From contig NZ_JARUMJ010000001.1 of the NCBI RefSeq assembly GCF_036898465.1, forward strand, positions 5,890,001 through 5,954,000: a stretch of DNA of 64,000 nucleotides, read 5' to 3'. This document shows, piece after piece, positions 60,709-64,000 of the stretch; position 1 is the first letter of the stretch; each line of letters opens with the position of its first letter. This DNA comes from Streptomyces sp. B21-105 (GTDB taxonomy: Bacteria; Actinomycetota; Actinomycetes; Streptomycetales; Streptomycetaceae). The notes under the pieces were generated by a model. It saw nothing but the letters and a program-made list of their open reading frames with translations. It had not been told where the DNA came from and did not search any database. A program made the position numbers and the translations under genes.

Positions 60709-60834
60709 CGGTCGTCCGGCGGCATGTGCGGTCCCGGCGGCGGTGGTCCGGAACTCAGTGCATAGGCGCGCGCACAGCGGGTAGGCCTTGCTGCATCGTC
60801 TCTCGCTCGCGAAGCCGTCGTCAGGAGAAGACCC

Positions 60835-61212
60835 GTGCTGCAACCGCCGCATTCGTCCTTGCAGGTCGCCGCCGTCCCGGCTCAGCGGGTGCCCGCGCGT
60901 GACAGGGACCAGGACGACCCCTGGCACACCGACGCGGTGTGCCGGCGCGACGAGGCGGGCCTGTTCTTCGCCCCCTCCAAGGAGCCCACGGCCGCCCGGC
61001 TCTCCCGGGAGGAAGCGGCGAAGCGTGTCTGCGCGCGCTGTCCCGTGATGATCGAGTGCCGCGAGCACGCGTTGCTGCAGCCCGAGCCCTACGGGGTCTG
61101 GGGCGGCCTGACCGCTGCCGAGCGCCGCGTGGCCCTCGCCCGGCGCCGCCGGCGTGACGTGGAACTGCAGAAGACGGTGCGCGCGACGGACCGCATAGCC
61201 CAGGCGGGCTGA
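60835..61212 (+). CDS. WhiB-like iron-sulfur transcription regulator
   Basis: The 125-residue product has the four cluster-binding cysteines C36, C66, C69 and C75 (DAVCRRD, VCARCPVMIEC), GVWGG in the turn, and a basic C-terminus (RRVALARRRRRD) for DNA contact. WhiB-like proteins bind the primary sigma factor. From memory of the order next to glpX and fumarases it corresponds to wblI of S. coelicolor; the symbol is left blank because this was not checked. The ATG/GTG choice at 60835 (GTG) follows GGAG. Confidence 0.9.
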   Translation: MLQPPHSSLQVAAVPAQRVPARDRDQDDPWHTDAVCRRDEAGLFFAPSKEPTAARLSREEAAKRVCARCPVMIECREHALLQPEPYGVWGGLTAAERRVALARRRRRDVELQKTVRATDRIAQAG

Positions 61213-61213
61213 A

Positions 61214-61372
61214 CGACAGCTCCGGGGCCGGACGAACGACAGGTCCGGGCGGGTCGAACGACGGCTCCCGCGGGCCGCACGCCGGCTCGCTCCCGGGCGG
61301 GCCGAATGCCGGCTCCCGCGCAGGCCGAATGCCGGCTCTCGCAGGCCGAACGGCGGCTCTCGCGGGATGAAC
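61214..61372. repeat. Degenerate ~22-base tandem repeat after the WhiB-like gene
   Basis: Units of the type GCAGGCCGAATGCCGGCTCTC recur about six times between 61214 and 61372, best at 61295-61370. CCGGC/GCCGG arms within units can pair with each other. No reading frame of interest was seen. Confidence 0.6.
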
Positions 61373-61375
61373 GAA

Positions 61376-61403
61376 GGGCGCCCCCTCCGCACCGGGGGCG
61401 CCC
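61376..61403. terminator. Perfect 10-bp hairpin between convergent genes
   Basis: GGGCGCCCCC (61376-61385), 8-base loop, GGGGGCGCCC (61394-61403), then TCCTCT. It serves the WhiB-like gene and, from the other side, glpX. Confidence 0.75.
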
Positions 61404-61453
61404 TCCTCTGCTGCTGTCCGGCCCGACCGGCTGGGCCGGGCCGGACCGGGGGC

Positions 61454-62488
61454 CTACTTGGCCCGGTCGAAGTCGACCGCGCTGTAGGCCCGCAGCTTGC
61501 TCAGCCGGTGCTCGGAGTCGATCCGCCGCACCGTCCCGGACTTCGACCGCATCACGATCGAGTCGGTGGTCGCCGTCTCCGACCGGTAGCGGACGCCCCG
61601 CAGGAGTTCGCCGTCGGTGATGCCGGTGGCGACGAAGAACACGTTCTCGCCGGTCACGAGGTCCTCGGTGGTCAGCACCCGGTCGAGGTCGTGCCCGGCG
61701 TCGACGGCCCGCTGCCGCTCCTCGTCGTCCTTGGGCCACAGCTTGCCCTGGATGACGCCGCCCAGGCACCGCACGGCGCAGGCCGAGATGATGCCCTCGG
61801 GGGTGCCGCCGATGCCGAGCAGCAGGTCGACGCCGGTGCCCTCGCGCAGCGCGAGGATCGAGCCGGCCACGTCGCCGTCGGAGATCAGCTTGATGCGCGC
61901 CCCGGTCGCCCGGATCTCCTCGATGATGCCCGCGTGCCGCGGCCGGTCCAGGATGACGACGGTGACGTCCTCCGGCGTGGCCCGCTTGGCCTTGGCGACC
62001 CGGCGGATGTTGACCTCGACGGGCGCGTTGATGTCGACGAACTCGGCGGCCTCGGGGCCGGTGACCAGCTTGTCCATGTAGAACACGGCGGACGGGTCGA
62101 ACATCGCGCCGCGCTCGGTGGCCGCGAGGACCGCGATCGCGTTCGGCATGCCCTTCGCGGTCAGCGTGGTGCCGTCGATGGGGTCGACCGCGATGTCGAC
62201 CTCGGGGCCGGTCCGGTCGCCGACGCGCTCGCCGTTGAAGAGCATCGGGGCTTCGTCCTTCTCGCCCTCGCCGATGACGACCACGCCGTTCATCGACACG
62301 GTGGAGACGAGCGTCCGCATCGCGCGCACGGCGGCCCCGTCGGCGCCGTTCTTGTCCCCGCGTCCCACCCAGCGGCCTGCGGCCATCGCGGCCGCTTCGG
62401 TCACCCGGACGAGTTCCAGGGCGAGGTTGCGGTCCGGGGCCTCGGAGGGGACATCGAGTTCGGACGGCAAGTGATGATGCTCGGTCAT
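61454..62488 (-). CDS. glpX: Class II fructose-1,6-bisphosphatase GlpX
   Basis: The 344-residue enzyme has [38 protein letters not shown] (metal-binding Asp/Glu motif), [40 protein letters not shown] and the C-terminal [20 protein letters not shown]. It dephosphorylates fructose 1,6-bisphosphate in gluconeogenesis. The ATG at 62488 starts [12 protein letters not shown] with AGGTGCG upstream. Confidence 0.94.
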   Translation of the reverse strand: MTEHHHLPSELDVPSEAPDRNLALELVRVTEAAAMAAGRWVGRGDKNGADGAAVRAMRTLVSTVSMNGVVVIGEGEKDEAPMLFNGERVGDRTGPEVDIAVDPIDGTTLTAKGMPNAIAVLAATERGAMFDPSAVFYMDKLVTGPEAAEFVDINAPVEVNIRRVAKAKRATPEDVTVVILDRPRHAGIIEEIRATGARIKLISDGDVAGSILALREGTGVDLLLGIGGTPEGIISACAVRCLGGVIQGKLWPKDDEERQRAVDAGHDLDRVLTTEDLVTGENVFFVATGITDGELLRGVRYRSETATTDSIVMRSKSGTVRRIDSEHRLSKLRAYSAVDFDRAK

Positions 62489-62618
62489 CGGAGCGCACCT
62501 TTCTGACTGATACGACGACGGCCGGATGAGGGTTTGAGCCCTGACTCTATCGTCAGTCCGACAAAATGAGCAGGGGACCCCACGGATGAGCGCATCGGGC
62601 ACCTGCGACGATAGGGGC

Positions 62619-63143
62619 GTGGCAGGTTCGAACGGCAGACAGAAGACGGCCCGGGACATGATCCTCTCCCTGGGGCTCATCATGATCGCGGCGTGGGTGA
62701 TCTATCTCTTCATCCCCCACGACGACCGCGCTCCCGACGTCAAGCGGGTCGACTACCGCGTCGAACTCCTCACGGCGCGCCGCGCGGCGTCGTACCCGGT
62801 GGCCGCGCCCGAGGGCCTGCCGAGCACCTGGAAGGCCACCTCGGTGCGCTTCCGGGGCGACGAGTTCGACGCCTGGCACCTCGGTTTCCACACCCCCGAC
62901 GGGGAGTACGTGACCATCGAGCAGTCCACCCAGCGGCGCTCGCAGTTCATCGAAGAGGCCAGTCAGGGCGCGAGCGAGACCGAGGTCACCGAGAAGATCG
63001 GCGGCCGCACCTGGACCCGCTACACCGGCGGCCGCTATGACGCGCTCGTGCTGCAGGGCACCGACGGCTCCACCACGGTGGTCGCGGGCACGGCCGGCTT
63101 CGACCGGCTCTCGACGATGGCCGGCGCGCTGAAGCTGGCGTGA
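62619..63143 (+). CDS. DUF4245 family membrane-anchored protein
   Basis: The 174-residue product has a short basic N-terminus, one membrane helix ([20 protein letters not shown], residues ~13-32) and an extracytoplasmic domain with [37 protein letters not shown] and [14 protein letters not shown]. This matches DUF4245, which regularly lies next to glpX in actinomycetes. The GTG at 62619 was chosen over GTG/ATG options at 62586. The function is unknown. Confidence 0.82.
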   Translation: MAGSNGRQKTARDMILSLGLIMIAAWVIYLFIPHDDRAPDVKRVDYRVELLTARRAASYPVAAPEGLPSTWKATSVRFRGDEFDAWHLGFHTPDGEYVTIEQSTQRRSQFIEEASQGASETEVTEKIGGRTWTRYTGGRYDALVLQGTDGSTTVVAGTAGFDRLSTMAGALKLA

Positions 63144-63146
63144 GCG

Positions 63147-63205
63147 CCCCGGACGTACGAGGAGGGGCCCCGGCACGCCGGGGGCCCCTCCTCGTACGTC
63201 CGGGG
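63147..63205. terminator. Perfect 25-bp hairpin, bidirectional terminator
   Basis: 63147-63171 pairs without mismatch with 63181-63205 (arms start CCCCGGACGTACGAGG and end CCTCGTACGTCCGGGG). It lies between the convergent DUF4245 and nitroreductase genes and is one of the strongest stems in the window. Confidence 0.88.
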
Positions 63206-63221
63206 TCTCGGACAGGTGGTC

Positions 63222-63812
63222 TCAGACGGTGGTGACGACCTCGTCGTAGGCCAGGCGCGGGGAGCGCGGGAACCAGGCGCCCTCGCCCGGCTTGCCGATG
63301 TTGACGACCATCAGCGGGGTGTGGTCGTCGTCGAGGAACTCCTTGCGGACGCCCTCGAGGTCCACACCGGTCATCGGGCCGGCGGCGAGGCCGGCGGCGC
63401 GGACGCCGATGATGAAGTAGGCGGCCTGGAGGGCGGCGTTCAGGGCGGCGGCGCCCTCGCGGGCCGGGCGCTCGCTGAAGAACAGCTCCTTGGCCTGCGG
63501 GAAGGCCGGGAACAGGGTGGGCAGCTCCTCGTGGAACTCGTTGTCCGCGGAGAGGATCGCGACCAGCGGGGCGGCGGCGGTCTTGGCCTGGTTGCCCTCG
63601 GCCATGTGCCGCACCAGGCGCTCGCGGGCCTCCGGGGAGCGGACCAGGGTGACGCGCAGCGGGGTCTGGTTGAACGCCGTCGGGCCGTACTTGACGAGGT
63701 CGTAGATCGCCTGGACCTGCTCGTCGGTCACCGGCTCGTCGGTGAAGGTGTTCGCGGTGCGGGCCTCGCGGAACAGCAGGTCCTGGGCGGCGGCGTCAAG
63801 AACGAGAGACAT
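63222..63812 (-). CDS. Nitroreductase-family protein, malonic semialdehyde reductase (RutE-like)
   Basis: The 196-residue product has FREARTANTFTDEPVTDEQV and IYDLVKYGPTAFNQTPLRVTLV (the R-x-x-x-x-F and GPTA-x-N-x-P FMN-binding segments). It continues with LNAALQAAYFIIGVRAAGLAAGPMTG and VVNIGKPGEGAWFPRSPRLAYDEV, the ending characteristic of RutE/HadB-type 3-hydroxypropionate-forming reductases. It is FMN-dependent by family. No rut genes are nearby, so a general nitro- or carbonyl-reductase role is equally possible. Confidence 0.88.
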   Translation of the reverse strand: MSLVLDAAAQDLLFREARTANTFTDEPVTDEQVQAIYDLVKYGPTAFNQTPLRVTLVRSPEARERLVRHMAEGNQAKTAAAPLVAILSADNEFHEELPTLFPAFPQAKELFFSERPAREGAAALNAALQAAYFIIGVRAAGLAAGPMTGVDLEGVRKEFLDDDHTPLMVVNIGKPGEGAWFPRSPRLAYDEVVTTV

Positions 63813-63981
63813 GCGTGAACTTCCTTGGAGTGGCGTCCGGATGTGGTACCGGACCGTGGTCCGGATCGGCTGACGGCACCGACAGTACGCGAGAGAAGTT
63901 CAACCTTCAACAAAGACGCGAGTGAAGGCGGAGTGATCCGCTTCACACCCGCTTCACACCCACCCCACAGCCCCTGTGGCG

Positions 63982-64000
63982 TCACTCCTCGTCCGGGGTG
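63982..64000 (-). CDS. Possible 3' end of a gene continuing beyond the window
   Basis: The last bases read TPDEE and TGA on the minus strand. An acidic C-terminus and the position upstream of the nitroreductase would suit a small gene such as the exonuclease VII small subunit, but five residues do not allow identification. The gap 63813-63981 contains the nitroreductase promoter region with a CCGCTTCACAC repeat. Confidence 0.25.

Overview
The window is a stretch of Streptomyces chromosome. The base composition is very GC-rich with strong third-position G/C bias. It carries a WhiB-family regulator, a Tad/Flp pilus locus of actinomycete type, secreted transglycosylase-like proteins with a conserved QFQCFSNIVDHES motif, and WXG100-like secretion-substrate candidates. 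From memory, the order ahpD-ahpC ... class A PBP ... fumC ... class I fumarase ... WhiB-like ... glpX ... DUF4245 resembles the SCO5031-SCO5048 part of S. coelicolor. No database was consulted.

Layout. 1-3,000: the 3' end of a secreted serine protease, then a D-amino-acid catabolic cluster in decay. The PLP deaminase is intact, but the D-aminoacylase beside it and a sugar kinase/IclR pair on its other side are reduced to fused fragments. 3,000-7,700: two conserved hypothetical proteins, an Nramp-type transporter, and an ECF sigma factor with a membrane-anchored partner. 8,000-19,600: a Tad/Flp locus (CpaB, CpaE-like ATPase, two TadE-like proteins, CpaF, TadB, TadC, two-component system, Flp pilin, frameshifted TadG-like gene, lipoprotein, OmpA-like protein). 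19,600-25,400: an accessory island with a GntR regulator, a zinc-ribbon protein, three diverged paralogous lipoproteins, a 769-residue WXG-like protein of the DUF6571 type and a small WXG-like partner. 25,400-30,500: housekeeping and conserved genes, with a probable 6C small RNA just ahead of a Z-prenyl transferase gene, then a PhoH-family ATPase.

30,500-49,970: twin secreted transglycosylase-like genes (the first followed by an in-frame 18-base repeat array beyond its stop codon), an AI-2E-type membrane protein, ahpC/ahpD without the expected divergent oxyR, an ABC-transporter/PadR operon, an SPFH protein coupled to a ribbon-helix-helix gene that ends in a 15-base minisatellite, a class A penicillin-binding protein, a SpoIIE-type phosphatase, a DUF402 protein and fumC.

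50,170-58,240: an integrative element of about 8 kb inserted in the 3' end of the class I fumarase gene by a large serine integrase. A 13-base identical core marks both ends. The original fumarase C-terminus is stranded at the left end, and the element supplies a substitute C-terminus and terminator at the right end. The element is eroded: an ISL3 transposase carries an internal amber codon, an IS3 copy is split by an IS30 copy (3-base target duplication), and recognisable cargo is limited to a YdeI-like gene and an Imm-5-like gene. 58,165-64,000: class I fumarase, a LiaF-like DUF1707 protein, a WhiB-like protein, glpX, a DUF4245 protein and a nitroreductase.

The most unusual signals are the fumarase-directed integrative element, the DUF6571/lipoprotein island, the 18-base repeat tail of the transglycosylase gene, the minisatellite attached to the SPFH-RHH operon, and the two deletion scars around the D-amino-acid deaminase.
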